NCBI GenBank assembly: GCA_023362775.1
Contig: JALMGJ010000008.1
Coordinates: 36,754,501 to 36,818,500, forward strand
Length of the DNA stretch: 64,000 bases
Source: Charina bottae
Lineage: Eukaryota; Chordata; Lepidosauria; Squamata; Charinaidae
Reading direction: 5' to 3'
Shown: in pieces, positions 34,778 to 46,510 of the stretch
Numbering within the stretch: the stretch's first letter is position 1
How the letters are laid out: every line of letters begins with the position of its first letter
Notes under the pieces: model-generated
Seen by the model: the letters and a program-made list of their open reading frames with translations, nothing else
Database searches by the model: none
Told to the model about the DNA's origin: nothing
Program-made: the position numbers and the translations under genes

Positions 34778-34832
34778 TTGCTCAGACTGAAGAAGCTCCT
34801 TGGATAAGGAGCGAAACGTTTCCACTGAGAAA
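34778..34832 (+). ncRNA. Hammerhead-ribozyme-like motif, right arm
   Basis: Core CTGAAGA (34787-34793), a 7-bp stem II GCTCCTT/AAGGAGC with loop GGAT, GAAAC (34813-34817) and GTTT as a minimal stem III and cleavage site. Stem I pairs CTCAG (34781-34785) with CTGAG (34825-34829). One extra A between CTGAAGA and stem II departs from the ideal core, so activity may be weak. Confidence 0.6.
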
Positions 34833-34867
34833 ATAGAAATCCAGTTGACATGATTCAAGCTACAGAC

Positions 34868-35142
34868 TAACTCATGAGCGTTTCAATTGGAGGTCAGCCT
34901 TTATTAAAGGCGCTATGGACTTTGAAGAAGCACGAGTACAGGGCGAAAGGGAGAAAAGAGCTAAAAGGAAGGCACATCAAGCAAACCCTCATCATGACCG
35001 TCTCCCACCTGGAAACCTATGCCCTCATTGTGGGAGGTTGTGCGGATCCAGAATTGGCCTTTACAGCCACTTACGGATCCACTGTTAAAATTTTACCCTT
35101 GGAAGACAATCTTACTCGGCTACGAGTGATCGCCAATGACTA
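34868..35142 (+). mobile_element. Zinc-finger LINE, right part
   Basis: It continues the LINE after the Penelope insertion and matches 54588-54858. It includes the C2H2-like coding region (CPHCGRLCGSRI...), now frameshifted, and ends ACGAGTGATCGCCAATGA. Confidence 0.85.
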
Positions 35143-36195
35143 ATGACTGTATCATTGTGAAAGTGGTTTCAGAGCCCAGCTGCATGTTAGATAAGATTCT
35201 GCCTGCCTATCAGTGAGTAAGATTGGAGCAGAAGGTTGCAAAACACACATGATCTTTAATACACTCACTTTTTCAGGTCTCAGAACAGTATACTGTATAC
35301 TGGTGGGTGTGCCTTGGATTCTTGTTGTGAACAGTGCTGACACTGAGGATTCCAGAAATCCTGGCCTCAAAATTTGAAGCAAGGTGGATCAGGGAAAACT
35401 AAGTTGGGATATGCATTTTGATCCAGCAGAAGACTCTATTTGCTGTTCTGTCTCATGCAGAAAACTGTCTCTGGCTTCTCCTGTTTATTCAACTTGTAAA
35501 TGTCTTGTTTTTATTGCCTCTGTAACTTTCTTAATTACCTTGAGGCTTTTCCAGATGATCAGATCATATCCAAGCTTTTCTAATGCAATGTAAACTACAG
35601 TTGTATTAATATTATGATATCTGTACCTTTGTGTCACAATTCTGAATTGGATAATATGAGTCACATCAGCTGGTGGGGAATGCCAGGATATTTGCTGACT
35701 GATGATCAATCAGCTTGGTGGACTGTTATGACAATCAATTATTATTCTCACTGCTCATCTTCTGATCTCTCCTAACTGCCTCTGAACATGGACAGTCCTG
35801 GAACAGATGAATCCCTTCTGCAAAAAAAGAAAAGAAAAAGAAAAGAACTTGCTAGGCTTTGTTTCCCCCCCCCCCCAATTCATTTGTGCACTATAAAGAC
35901 AACAAAATTTTTATGGAAGGTAGTTGGGTGATCAAATCTTTTCTGAGGTACAGTTGAATGAGCTTCTGAGTGAATGGATTCCTGCAATATCAATATCACA
36001 AATGGACCACTTTCCGGGAAGGGAAAAATTTATAAAATATCCAGATAATTTAATTAACACCCAAAATGGGACAGGTTTCTAAAGAAAAACCAGATCTGGG
36101 AAAAGATAATGTTAGTATCATGTGGCCACATTGTATATAAATGAGGGGTTCTGATCATACATTAAAACAAGAGCATTATTTATCTCTGTCAAGTA
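35143..36195. other. Intergenic, no gene recognised
   Basis: No exon or well-defined repeat recognised apart from short homopolymer runs near 35866. Confidence 0.5.
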
Positions 36196-36199
36196 ACAT

Positions 36200-36430
36200 C
36201 AGGCTAGATAACATAAGGCATCAGGCTAGAAGCCAGGAGACTGTGAGTTCTAGTCCTGCCTTAGGCAAAAAGTCAGCTGGGTGACCTGGGCCAGTCACTT
36301 TCTCTCAGCCCTAGGATGGAGGCAAGGGCAAACCACTGCTGAAAAATCTTGCCAAGAAAAGTGCAGGGATTTGTCCAGGCAGTCTCCAAGTATCAGACAC
36401 AACTGAATGGAGAAAAAAAAAGTAGCTAAA
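36200..36430 (+). mobile_element. tRNA-derived SINE with MIR-like core
   Basis: Same family as 32850-33075, in plus orientation. GAGTTCTAGTCCTGCC (B-box-like), CAGCTGGGTGACC core, CAGACACAACTGAATGG and an A-run at the end. Confidence 0.7.
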
Positions 36431-37643
36431 GCAGAACCATCCACGCTAAAATGGGAAGTATTCAGGGAACTTTAGTGCATTTTTTCCCTTCCTTTCTTTT
36501 TGGGGAGAACAACAAATCAATGAGGTCTGAGCATGGTTAGTGGGCAGAAAATTGGGAGAAAGAGAAAGAATGGAAGGGTATCCAGTGTCTTGAACAGGAA
36601 GCATTCCGTGCTGTGAAGTTTTGTCATGGGGTCCACTTCTACTGAAAGCAACAGTATATGTCTGCTTGGACATATTGTGTCTGCGATATTTTTGCCATGA
36701 TCTCCTGGGGAGCAGACAAGTTGTAGCCAGAAAAAAACTAAAAACAGATCCTTAGGACTGCAAACACAGTTTACAAGTTGTTAACTACAGAGATAATGGC
36801 TTCAGTTACCGACAAAACATCCTGGCATATAATTTGATGTTAGACTTATAGGAAGATTATTGGCTAAGCACATGGATATACGTTTGGCAGAAGCAAAGGC
36901 AAATTGTGGATGGCTGCTTATGTGGGCAAGGAAATTAAGTTGTAAGGTATACATTACAGAGAGGAAGGGAAAGCGGTCAATTCTAAACCAGACCACAAAA
37001 AGAGGTCAGAAATGCTACTTAAGGAAAGTAGTAAAACCATCTCTCCATCCCTTATAACTGTTATTTTTTTCTTGCAGTACTCAGGCCAACTCATCACAAT
37101 ACCTTTCCTCAACCCAGTGTCTTTAAGATTCTAGGAGTTGAAGTCCCAATACATCTGGAGCTTGCCAAGTTGAGAAAGGCTGCTCTAAAGGAATAAACTA
37201 CACTTGAGGTCTTGATGTAAGGTTAGGCTAAAATGGGGTCAGGAGATTTAAGATTCAGCATATGGTAGGAATGAAGCCATTACAGAAGATTTATTATTTT
37301 AACAAAGCAGGTTGCATGAACTCACCACTATGTTTTGCTAAGCCAGTTTTGTGATTTAACAGGTATAACTTTTTACATGAACCCAGTCTTGGAGAAGTTG
37401 TTTATATTTTATATAAATACATAAATTTTATAACAGTAGAATTCTATATTATACCCAGTAGAGTACATTGTAGCTGTACAATACATTTATGTTACCGTAA
37501 TATAATGCATGACAGATGATGTTCCAATACATTACAGTATTCAATTTTTATAGTAGCATGGGAATCTCTGAAAAGTATATATTGGTACTTTTCTTTGCCT
37601 AATCCTTTGAACCATAAGTAGAAAACCTGTGATCTTCCAGATC

Positions 37644-38270
37644 AGTGTTTTTCAAACTGGGTAACTTAAGATTAAAGGTGCGTCTGACTCACGCCATGGT
37701 CTTCTCAATTGCCACATATGCCTGTGAAAGTTGGACATTAAAAAAGGAAGATAGAAGAATTGATGCATTCGAATTGTGGTGTTGGTGAAGATTACTGAAA
37801 GTACCATGGACTGCCAGAAGAACAAGCAAATCAGTTTTAGAAGAAATACAACCAAAATGTTCCCTAGAGGTGAAGATAACTAGGCTTAGACTCTCATACT
37901 TTGGGCACAACGTAAGGAAAGACCTATCGCTTGAAAAGGACATCATGTTTGGTAAAGTCGAGGGCCAGTGGAAAAGAGGAAGACCTTCAATGCGATGGAT
38001 TGATACAATTACCGCAACAATGGATGCAAACATTGGAACAGTCAGGCAAATGGCGCAAGACCGAACAGCATTTTGTTCCATTATACATAGGGTTGCCATG
38101 AGTCGTAAACGACTCGACGGCAACTAACAACAACAACAACAACTTTAAGATGTGTGGACTTCAACTCCCAAAATTCCCCAGACAGCATTCTGGCTGAGGA
38201 ATTTTGGGAGTTGAAGTCCACACATCTTAAAGTTGCCCAGTTTGAAAACCACTAATCTAGATATACGTTT
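37644..38270. mobile_element. hAT MITE split by a BovB insertion
   Basis: The left end CAGTGTTTTTCAAACTGGG and the right end CCCAGTTTGAAAACCACT are inverted. The right half is a hairpin of GTGTGGACTTCAACTCCC and its complement. A BovB-like piece sits between them. Confidence 0.55.
37672..38140 (+). mobile_element. BovB/RTE LINE 3' end
   Basis: Encodes FSIATYACESWTLKKEDRRI, then GKVEGQWKRGRPSMRWIDTI and MSRKRLDGN, ending with a (CAA)n tail. One in-frame TGA. The flanks CTTAAGAT/CTTTAAGAT look like a short target duplication. Confidence 0.75.
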
Positions 38271-38692
38271 AACTCCAACTCCCACCAATCTAGTCAGCAT
38301 TGGTAATGATGAGAAATGATGTGAATTGTAGTTAAAGGGCTATAGGCTCTCCATTCCTACATGAAAGTCAACATAAATCATACCTTTGACCAGAATTGTA
38401 GTTCCAGTTGTTAAAATGGTTGGTTCTTGCCAAGGACCGCAATAGCTTTCCCTACTAGCACTCTGTGTGTATATATGTTTGTGTGAGTATGTGCAATTAA
38501 ATCAGAGAATGGCATGGGAGAAAGAGAATAACCAACACAGCTGGAAAGGAATGACATAGGTGATGTCCTTTTAAAAACTTTAAAAACCTCATTGGATTCT
38601 AGACTTCACTGTTTTTATCTGTTTAGGCAAATCTACGCTGAAACCTTTAATCACTCAGGTTCAAAATACTGTCCCTTTTTTCCTGTGCATTT

Positions 38693-39035
38693 TATTTATT
38701 TATTTATTTTATTTATTTAATTTTTATCCCGCCTTTATTATTTTTATAAATAACTCAAGGCGGCAAACATACCTAATACTCCTTCCTCCTCCTATTTTCC
38801 CCACAACAACAACCCTGTGAGGTGAGTTGGGCTGAGAGAGAGTGACTGGCCCAAGGTCACCCAGCCGGCTTTCATGCCGAAGGCGGGACTAGAACTCTCA
38901 GTCTCCTGGATTCCCATTGGCTCCTTCCTAGGGCTGAGAGACAGGGCCTGGCCCAAGGTCACCCAGCCGGCTTTCATGCCAAAGGCGGGACTAGAACTCA
39001 CAGACTCCTGGTTTAAACCCATTGGCAATTCCTTT
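38693..39035 (-). mobile_element. CORE-like SINE with two 102-bp units
   Basis: A (TTTA)n tail and TCCCGCCTTTATTATTTTTA, then the reversed core. The CTGGCCCAAGGTCACCCAGC unit occurs at 38846 and 38948, exactly 102 bp apart. Confidence 0.8.
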
Positions 39036-39039
39036 CAAT

Positions 39040-40430
39040 CTAATCAGTATGGCAATTCCCAAGATTGAATCCCTTACCCTATTGACTGATTTATGATAAT
39101 TCTTCTGAGTCCTTTCATCTGATACTTTGTTTATATAATTAGCACACAACTTTCCTAGAAGTAGCTGAGAAATGAAGCTGATAATTCTGAAAATTGGAAC
39201 CATGTTGTACTCAGTAGTCACAAAGGTCCCCCCCAAACCATCATAAAAGCAGCCAGTGCTGAATTAAGGAAGTTTGTCTTACTATGACTGAATGTCATGT
39301 AGCCTATTTTAGTCAAGTGACTTTTCATTGTCCATGGAAAATGTACATGGCAAGAATTACAAGCAATTTGTAACTCCGCAGGGATGATATCTGTAATGGA
39401 AAAAGTTATCATGGAAAATGATTTCGAAATGGTCTTCATTCTGAGGACCATATATCACAATATATGATATATGCAGTCTTGAAGAATAAGTTAAAAACTG
39501 GAGTCCCAAAAGCAGAAAGACATAACAACTGGTAATTGGTGTTGGAATGAAGTTCCAAAGAAAGAGAAGATATTGTGGCAAGCATTGGTTCCTTCTACTA
39601 CAAAGAGCAGCAGATTGTGTCTTAACATAAAGCTTTCCTAATGATTATCTCATCACGTGTAAAACTGTTTCAGGGCTGTATCACTCGACTTCAGGTGTGG
39701 AAATTACATGAATAATTTAAAAACTAGCAAAAACTTTCTCTGCACAGAGAAAATGGGTTCCAGACCTATTTTCTCGTTGACAATTAGCATAGACATGGAA
39801 TTCCTTCAGCTCAGCACCTTAAGACAATATTGAAACATGCAGTTCCTCACTTGCAGCCTAAACAGTTTTTCCATGGGATCTTCCCCAACCTATACATTCC
39901 CAGATGCACTGGCTACTACTCCCTGAGATCCCATCAACATTTATTTATCTAAAGAATTTATATGGCCACCCAACTTGAACAATGCAAGTCTAGGTGGCTT
40001 GCAAGAAAACAAGTATGAAAAAACAACGATCAGCAATCAACAACAACAATAATAGGCAACCTGGCTCACATTCATATACTTTCCCAATGGGAACCTACTC
40101 AACACAGCTCCAATGCTGAAGGGGATAGTTATGTCTTTAAGGCTTTTCTAAAGGGCAGCAGGAGTCAGGGCCAGCTAAACATTGGAGAAATGAGGGTTCA
40201 AGATTGGACAAGGCTAGTTAAGAACATCTGAAAATGGCCAGATATGGATTCTGTTCTATTCTGCCAAATAAATATGGATTACTATTCTCATACTATTCTC
40301 CTACATGCAGAGAGTAGTGGATAGTGCCCACCAAACAATGCCTGAGGATCTTTGCACTGACAAATGAATGGGCAGTGGAGGGTAGGGGGGGGTTAGAAAG
40401 TACGGTATTCAAAGAAAGGGACTTCAGTTT
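39040..40430. other. Intergenic, no gene recognised
   Basis: Only short frames. A LINE-tail-like piece lies near 39945-40190 (GGCTTGCAAG..., TTAAGGCTTTTCTAAAGG). Confidence 0.45.
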
Positions 40431-40435
40431 AAAGC

Positions 40436-40707
40436 ACTACCTAGCCCTGCGTGCAGAGTGAGCTCCCGCACTAGCTCCAGCTCTTGCCAACCGAGCAATT
40501 CGAAAGCATGCAAATGCAAGTAGGTGAATAGGTCCCACTTCCGTGGGATGGTAACAGCGTTCCGTGTGCGTCATGCCAGCCACATGACCACGGAAGCGTC
40601 TTCGGACAGTGCTGGCTCTTCGGCTAACAAACGGAGATGAGCACTGGCCCCTAGAGTCGGACACGACTGCACAAATGTGGGGGGGGGGGAACCTTTACTT
40701 TTTTATA
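40436..40707 (+). mobile_element. tRNA-derived SINE, 5' truncated
   Basis: It matches the body and tail of the 4600-4938 SINE (GAGCTCCCGCACT ... GACACGACTGCACAAATGTG ... AACCTTTAC) but lacks the tRNA-like head. Confidence 0.8.
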
Positions 40708-40974
40708 GCTTTGTTAAGAAGAAAAGTCCTTCCCATTCTTGTACTGTCAGTTTATCAGATTCTTGCTCGAGTAGGGCTTTCTCCAGCTTTTCCCTGACCA
40801 TCTAAAATACAGAACATTAACCCTAGAGAGGATTGAGGAAAAAGGGAAACTTGGGGAAAAGCACAGTTTCATATCAGAGAATATCATCCTTGCTGGGAAC
40901 ATGTGGGTGAATGCATTCCTACTCAGAAGTTTAGAAATACAGAGTCTAGACTGAGGCCTGCTTTTCATTGAATT

Positions 40975-41560
40975 GATTGAGTGATTGATTATGTGCCATC
41001 AAGTTGTTTTTGATTCCTAGCATGGGTAGATTTTCTCCATGACAATCTATAACCTGTTCTTTCAAGTCTCCCAATGGTGCACTCCTTGCTACTGTAACTG
41101 AGTCCATCCACCTTGCTGCTGGTCGTCCTCTTGGCTTTCCTTCTGCCATCCTAGCATGAGAGCCTTTTTCAGAAAGCTAGGTCTTTGCATAATATGTCCA
41201 AAGTAAGATAATTTGAGCCTGGTCATTTGTGCCTTGAATGAGATTGATTTGTTTGATGACCCATCAGTTTGTTTTCTTGGCTGTCCATGGTATACTCAGG
41301 AGTCTTCTCCAATACCAAAGTTCAAAGGCGTCAATACTCTTCCTATCCTTTTTTCTTTAAAGTCCAACTTTTGCTTCCATAGAGTGTTCCATAGAGTATT
41401 TCCACAGGAAATACTATAGCTTACACAGTTCTGATCTTTGTAGGTATAGACACATCACAGCATTTGAATATCTTTTCCAAGGCCTTAATGGCTGCTCTAC
41501 CAAGTGCTAGCTTGCAGTGTATTTCTTGACTGCTTGTTCATTGAATCTCATTGAATGGGG
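40975..41560 (-). mobile_element. BovB/RTE LINE 3' end
   Basis: The minus strand encodes MAEGKPRGRPAARWMDSVTV and surrounding BovB C-terminal motifs, frameshifted. Confidence 0.7.
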
Positions 41561-43720
41561 AGTGAAATTCTCACAGAGGCATAGTAATAAATCTATATCT
41601 GGGCAGTTTCACTTGAGACTACAGGAAGAACTAATGTAAATAAACAGTCCTTCATAGCACACAAGGAAAAAAAATCCCTGAAGATTCAAAACTCCTCAGG
41701 GAAGAGAGATCTAGATTACCTTTCTCATTGACCTACACGTTTTCTCCTGAAGGAAAAAGCGGGTGGAGAGGGATGTAGTTTATGGAGCATTCAGTCATGA
41801 AAGATGTCATCTGCAGTGATCCTGTCTAGACACACATTTATCACTTCAGAACTAATGAGTCTTGAAGGTTCAAAATAAACTCAGTTGATTTGAAGCTAAG
41901 CCATAAACTATGATTTAGGAAGAAAACTGGATACTAAACCAACATACTAAACCAAAACTAATGACATTATGGCTGAGAATTAGCTTCCATGTTTATATAT
42001 TTAATTTATACTCCAGCTTTTTATTCAAGCAAGTACCCAAAGTAGCTTCTCCAAATTGGGTTCACTTGCAGTGCAATTTCTTATCTATAATCTGAACAGA
42101 TATATTAGGTTTTTATCTTTCCAGAGTTAGTATGTATTATGTATTCATGCTTACAACTAGTTTTCCAGCAATTGTGGAAGAGGAAGAACATATCATATTC
42201 CTAATGTTTTTTCAGTAGTCTAACGGAAATGCATTCCAAGGGTCTTTTTTGGAATTTATGTGTGAATGGAAACATTCTTATGGGTGTAGCACCATATTAC
42301 ACACAGAAAAGTCTGAATAGCTACCATAAAAATAAACTTATGATTTCACTGGAACATCCTAGCTGACACTTGGCCACAAGGTAAACACTGCATCTAAAAC
42401 TTTCAGCGGAAGTTATGGCTGCAAAGCATTTCAAAAACTTTTTTTAATAGACTTCACAATAATCATAAGAATCAACAAAAAGAACATCCTACTGAACTAC
42501 ATAGGGAACTGTTTCCTTAACGAATTAGAAGTTTGGTCCAACAAAAATAAAGTTTTACAAATTCATATATATCTACTCAGAAGGAAGTCTGATGGAAATC
42601 CATGGGACCATCCTGTATTTACTCTCAGATAAATATGAATAGGGTTGCTTGAACCATAATATGCTTAAATTACAAATTATAAAATAGGTATGCTTATCTC
42701 ACAAAAAAGTATTTAATTTTAGCTGGATCATTTCTATTCAGTTTCACAAAAAGAAAACTTTAAAAAGTCCGCAGAGATAACCTGGATCATCTGTTGCAAA
42801 TCCAAACAAGGAAGACTCCCGTGTCACCTTAAAATGTTATTTATTTATACACATATTTATTGTAGTGTATGTTTTTGTGGATATATACTATAAGACATAA
42901 TTAAAGGGAGAAAGATATTGCAAGGAGCAGAGTTTATCTTAGATATACTTGAACTTTAGGTCATACACAGAGGAGCAATGGTCCAAAGGCCAGTATGGCA
43001 CATAGCCATAAAAAGTGCAGTCTGTTGCATATATTTTTTATGTCTGTAGAATATGGGGCTGAGTTCTTAAAAAGCCAAGCCTTGAAGTTTCTTTTTGGGC
43101 TCTTGGGGAACACTTGTTGGCTACCTTCCTCAGGAATGTTAATTTACTTTTGGAGCCAGCTAGTCTGGGAGTTTGAGCCAGAATTACCTGTTTAAGCTTT
43201 GCCCATATTGGGAATCTGTTGCCTAGGTGAGTGGTCACATGCCAGATCCTGTCCACTCAGATATGGCCAAGTTGCAATTGTAAAAAGCTTTAAAAGTGTT
43301 ATCTCTGCTTTTGTTCTGGTCACTCTGCTCTCTACTATCTCTTTGTCTTTAAAATGTAAGTACTTAAGTCATGTGCTTCTCTTCGGCTGAAGAAAAGCAA
43401 GATTCAATCTTGTTCTTTTGTTTTAAATAAAAAGCAACGTTTTACTTCAGTTTGCTTGTCTCAATATTTTTCCATAACTCTGATCACAAATTTTATAAAA
43501 CAACAAAACAGTCCAGCTCTTAATTATCACTTAGTTCTTTTCTTACACTTCAAAGAAGTATTTTCTGTCACCATTTGATTTTTTTAATTATGTTTTTTTG
43601 AACACTGAGATGAGCAATGCTTGTTTTTTCCTTAGCTGGGGTTGGGTTATATTAAACCAGGCAACCCTGCTCCAGATGCCTCCTTGTTGTGTCTGGAAGG
43701 TGCCATTCACACATTCTTTT
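41561..43720. other. Intergenic; possible LTR-like piece at 43250-43480
   Basis: No exon recognised. Around 43250-43480 a TATA-like AGCTTTAAAAG, a CT-rich stretch and a late AAATAAAAAGC followed by T/G-rich sequence are arranged like the R region of a solo LTR. Ends and duplications could not be placed. Confidence 0.3.
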
Positions 43721-43721
43721 T

Positions 43722-44056
43722 GTATTTATTTATTTATTTATTTATTTATTTTTCCAACTTATATCACCGCCCATCTCCCCCCACAAGGGGACTCTGGGCG
43801 GTTTACAATCAAGTTAGTGATTAAAAGCATATAAAATACATTATACAATATCAATCATAAATTAAATATTAAATATATAAAATCCAAGACGCTGTTATGT
43901 AATGTTTGCGAGAACTCTACGGCGCAAGCCATCCCCAAGAAGAGCTATTACTCTTCCCATCTCAAGCAAGGTGGCAGAGCCAGGTCTTCACTTGCTTTCG
44001 GAAGGTCAGGAGTGTGGGGGCTAGCCTCACCTCCAGGGGCAGAATGTTCCAGAGTA
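43722..44056 (-). mobile_element. L2/CR1-type LINE 3' end
   Basis: (TATT)n, the CCGCCCATCTCCCCCC tail and reversed ORF2 C-terminal sequence up to GCAGAATGTTCCAGAG. Confidence 0.78.
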
Positions 44057-44116
44057 TCTCCACATGCTCGATTTTGTGACAAATCATTTATCTGTGCAAT
44101 CCTTAAGTTAGGAGGC

Positions 44117-44118
<2 letters not shown>

Positions 44119-44147
<29 letters not shown>

Positions 44148-44685
44148 TCTATCCCGTCTTTATTATTTTTATAAATAACTCAAGGCAGCAAACATACCTA
44201 ATACTCCTTCCTCCTCCTATTTTCCCCAGAACAACAACCCTGTGAGGTGAGTTGGGCTGAGAGAGAGTGACTGGCCCAAGGTCACCCAGCCGGCTTTCGT
44301 GCCTAAGGCGGGACTAGAACTCTCGGTCTCCTGGTTTGCTATTGGCTCCTTCCCAGGGCTGAGAGAGAGAGACTGGCCCAAGGTCACCCAGCCGGCTTTC
44401 GTGCCTAAGGTGGGACTAGAACTCACATACTCCTGGTTTGCTATTGGCTCCTTCCTAGGGCTGAGAGACAGGGACTGGCCCAAGGTCACCCAGCCGGCTT
44501 TCATGCCTAAGGCGGGACTAGAACTCTCAGACTCCTGGTTTGCTATTGGCTCCTTCCTAGGGCTCAGAGAGAGTGACTGGCCCAAGGTCACCCAGCCGGC
44601 TTTCGTGCCTAAGGCGGGACTAGAACTCTCAGTCTCCTGGTTTCTAGCCCGTTGCCTTAACCACTACACCAAACTGGCTTCATAA
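44119..44685 (-). mobile_element. CORE-like SINE with four 102-bp units
   Basis: CTGGCCCAAGGTCACCCAGC begins units at 44271, 44373, 44475 and 44577, exactly 102 bp apart. The tRNA-like head lies at 44640-44685 (minus strand GCCAGTTTGGTGTAGTGGTT). The unit length is a multiple of three, so repetitive frames arise on both strands; these are not genes. Confidence 0.9.
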
Positions 44686-44944
44686 CTATGAGCCAATATT
44701 TTGTTTGATGTCCTTAGTCATCTTGAAATATTAGGATTGCTGAGGTGAATGCTCAGAATCACCTTGGCCTAATCTGGTGGAGTTGCTAAGAAGGTTCAGG
44801 TGGAGAAAGCCTTCTACGATGAAGATTGCTTGGCACTTTTGAGTGCTTTGCTGGGAACTGCACTCCAAAAAATAGCAGGCAGGGTCAGTGAGTAGTTAAA
44901 ATTAAATATAATCCATGTAATTATTCTCTAGTATGTGTTTAATA

Positions 44945-45277
44945 AGGGGGCATGGTGGCTCAGCGGGTAAGACGCCAGGCTTGTCGATCGGAAGATCGCA
45001 AGTTCGGAGGTTCGAATCCCTAGCCCTGCATGACGGAGTGAGCTCCCGCGCTCGCCCCAGCTCTTGCCAACCTAGCAATTCGAAAGCATGCAAATGCAAG
45101 TAGATTAATAGGTACCACTTTGGTGGGAAGGTAACAGCATTCCGCGCGCGTCATGCCGGCCACATAACTGTGGAAGCATCTTCGGACAACACTGGCTGTT
45201 CGGCTAACAAAAGGAGATGAGAACTGGCCCCTAGAGTCAGACACAACTGCACAACTGTGCAGGCGGAACCTTTACCT
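44945..45277 (+). mobile_element. tRNA-derived SINE, full length
   Basis: Same family as 4600-4938, flanked by TATGTGTTTAATA direct repeats (44932-44944 and 45278-45290). Confidence 0.87.
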
Positions 45278-45399
45278 TATGTGTTTAATAGTTTTTCTCT
45301 TTGATCGCATTAAAATTCACAGTTTGATAATATGTTAGAAAATCTCTGGGATCAAACCCTGGGCCTCAGTTTTAAAGACATTATTTAAAGAAGCAACAG

Positions 45400-46510
45400 C
45401 AGCAGCATGGAGTCACTGAATTGTAAAAGCCTATTTCGGCCATTCAGTCTAACTTTCTTTTCATTGCTTTAATCCAAATTAAAGTTTCCAGGATGGGTAG
45501 CTGTCTAGCTTCTGGTTGACCACATCCAATAAAGGGGAGCTTTCCACTTCTCTGGGTAATTTGTTCCGCTGCTCTTACTATTAAGATTCCCCGCCCCCTG
45601 CCCCAGCTTTCAGCTTCATTCTGCCTTCCCATAACTTAAAGCCTTTATTTTGTTCTTACACCCTGGAATGATGGAGAACAGATCTTGATGTTCTCCAGTG
45701 TTTTATCCATTCAGATATCTGAAGAGTGCTATTATTTATTTATTTTTATTTATTTTATTTATTTAATTTATTCCCCGCCCATCTCCCATACAAGGGACTC
45801 TGGGCAGGTTACAATAATTAAGACTTAAAAATTTAAAATATTTAAAACCATACAAAGTAGAAAATGTATAAAAATAAATCCAAATATAAAATAAAATAAA
45901 ATAGAATCCAAGATGGATTGGAGACCGTAGTATAGGTCTTATTGCTACGGGGCCAGCCAACCCCAGGAGGCACTACCACCTCCGTTGTCCAGGCCAGGCG
46001 GCAGAGCCAGGTCTTAAGGGCCTTCCGAAAGGCCAGGAGTGAAGGGGCCAGTCTCACCTCCGGGGGCAAGATGTTCCATAAGGCGGGGGCTGTCGCAGAG
46101 AAAGCACGCCTCCTGGACCCCGCTAGATGGAATTCTCTTGTTGAGGGGGTCCGAAGCATGCCCTCTCTGCACGCACGGGTGGGGCGGGCTGACGTTATCG
46201 GGACGAGACGGTCCCTCAGGTACCCTGGTCCTATGCCATATAGGGCTTTAAAGGTAATCACCAACACCTTGAATTGGACCCGGAAGCAAACTGGCAACCA
46301 ATGCAGCTCGCGTAGCAGAGGGTTACATGTGCCGATCTTATTATACTCCTGTCAATCTTCTCCTTTCAAGGCTAAATATTCCTACTGCCTTCAATCTCTC
46401 TTCCAGTCTTGTGATCATCCTTGTTGCCATTCTTTGAACCTATTCTACCTTGTCTGAATCATTCTTCAAGTGTGATGCCCCAAACAGAATACAATACCTG
46501 AAGAAGGGTC
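45400..46510 (-). mobile_element. CR1 LINE split by an L2-type insertion
   Basis: The outer parts (about 45400-45730 and 46336-46510) read on the minus strand as the classical CR1 C-terminus. Their coding sense includes an FSLERRRL-like stretch around AGCCTTGAAAGGAGAAGATT. Confidence 0.6.
45731..46335 (-). mobile_element. L2/CR1-type LINE 3' end (inserted)
   Basis: Minus-strand LVITFKALYGIGPGYLRDRL, AFSATAPALWNILPPEVRLA and KTWLCRLAW, then the GGGCGGGG tail and (AAAT)n. It is one of the best preserved copies. Confidence 0.85.

Larger units (their letters stand above)
33798..34867 (+). mobile_element. Penelope-like unit with inverted terminal repeats
   Basis: This 1,070-bp insertion splits a LINE and is flanked by an exact 11-bp target duplication (33787-33797 and 34868-34878). 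About 250-bp inverted repeats (33831-34080 and about 34617-34867) differ at only a few bases. Each arm carries a hammerhead-like motif. The centre encodes a GIY-YIG endonuclease. No reverse transcriptase is present. Confidence 0.82.

Noticed and set aside
44217..44685. Repetitive 124- and 128-codon frames with 34-residue repeats
   Set aside because: They arise because the SINE unit is 102 bp, a multiple of three; both strands stay open by chance.
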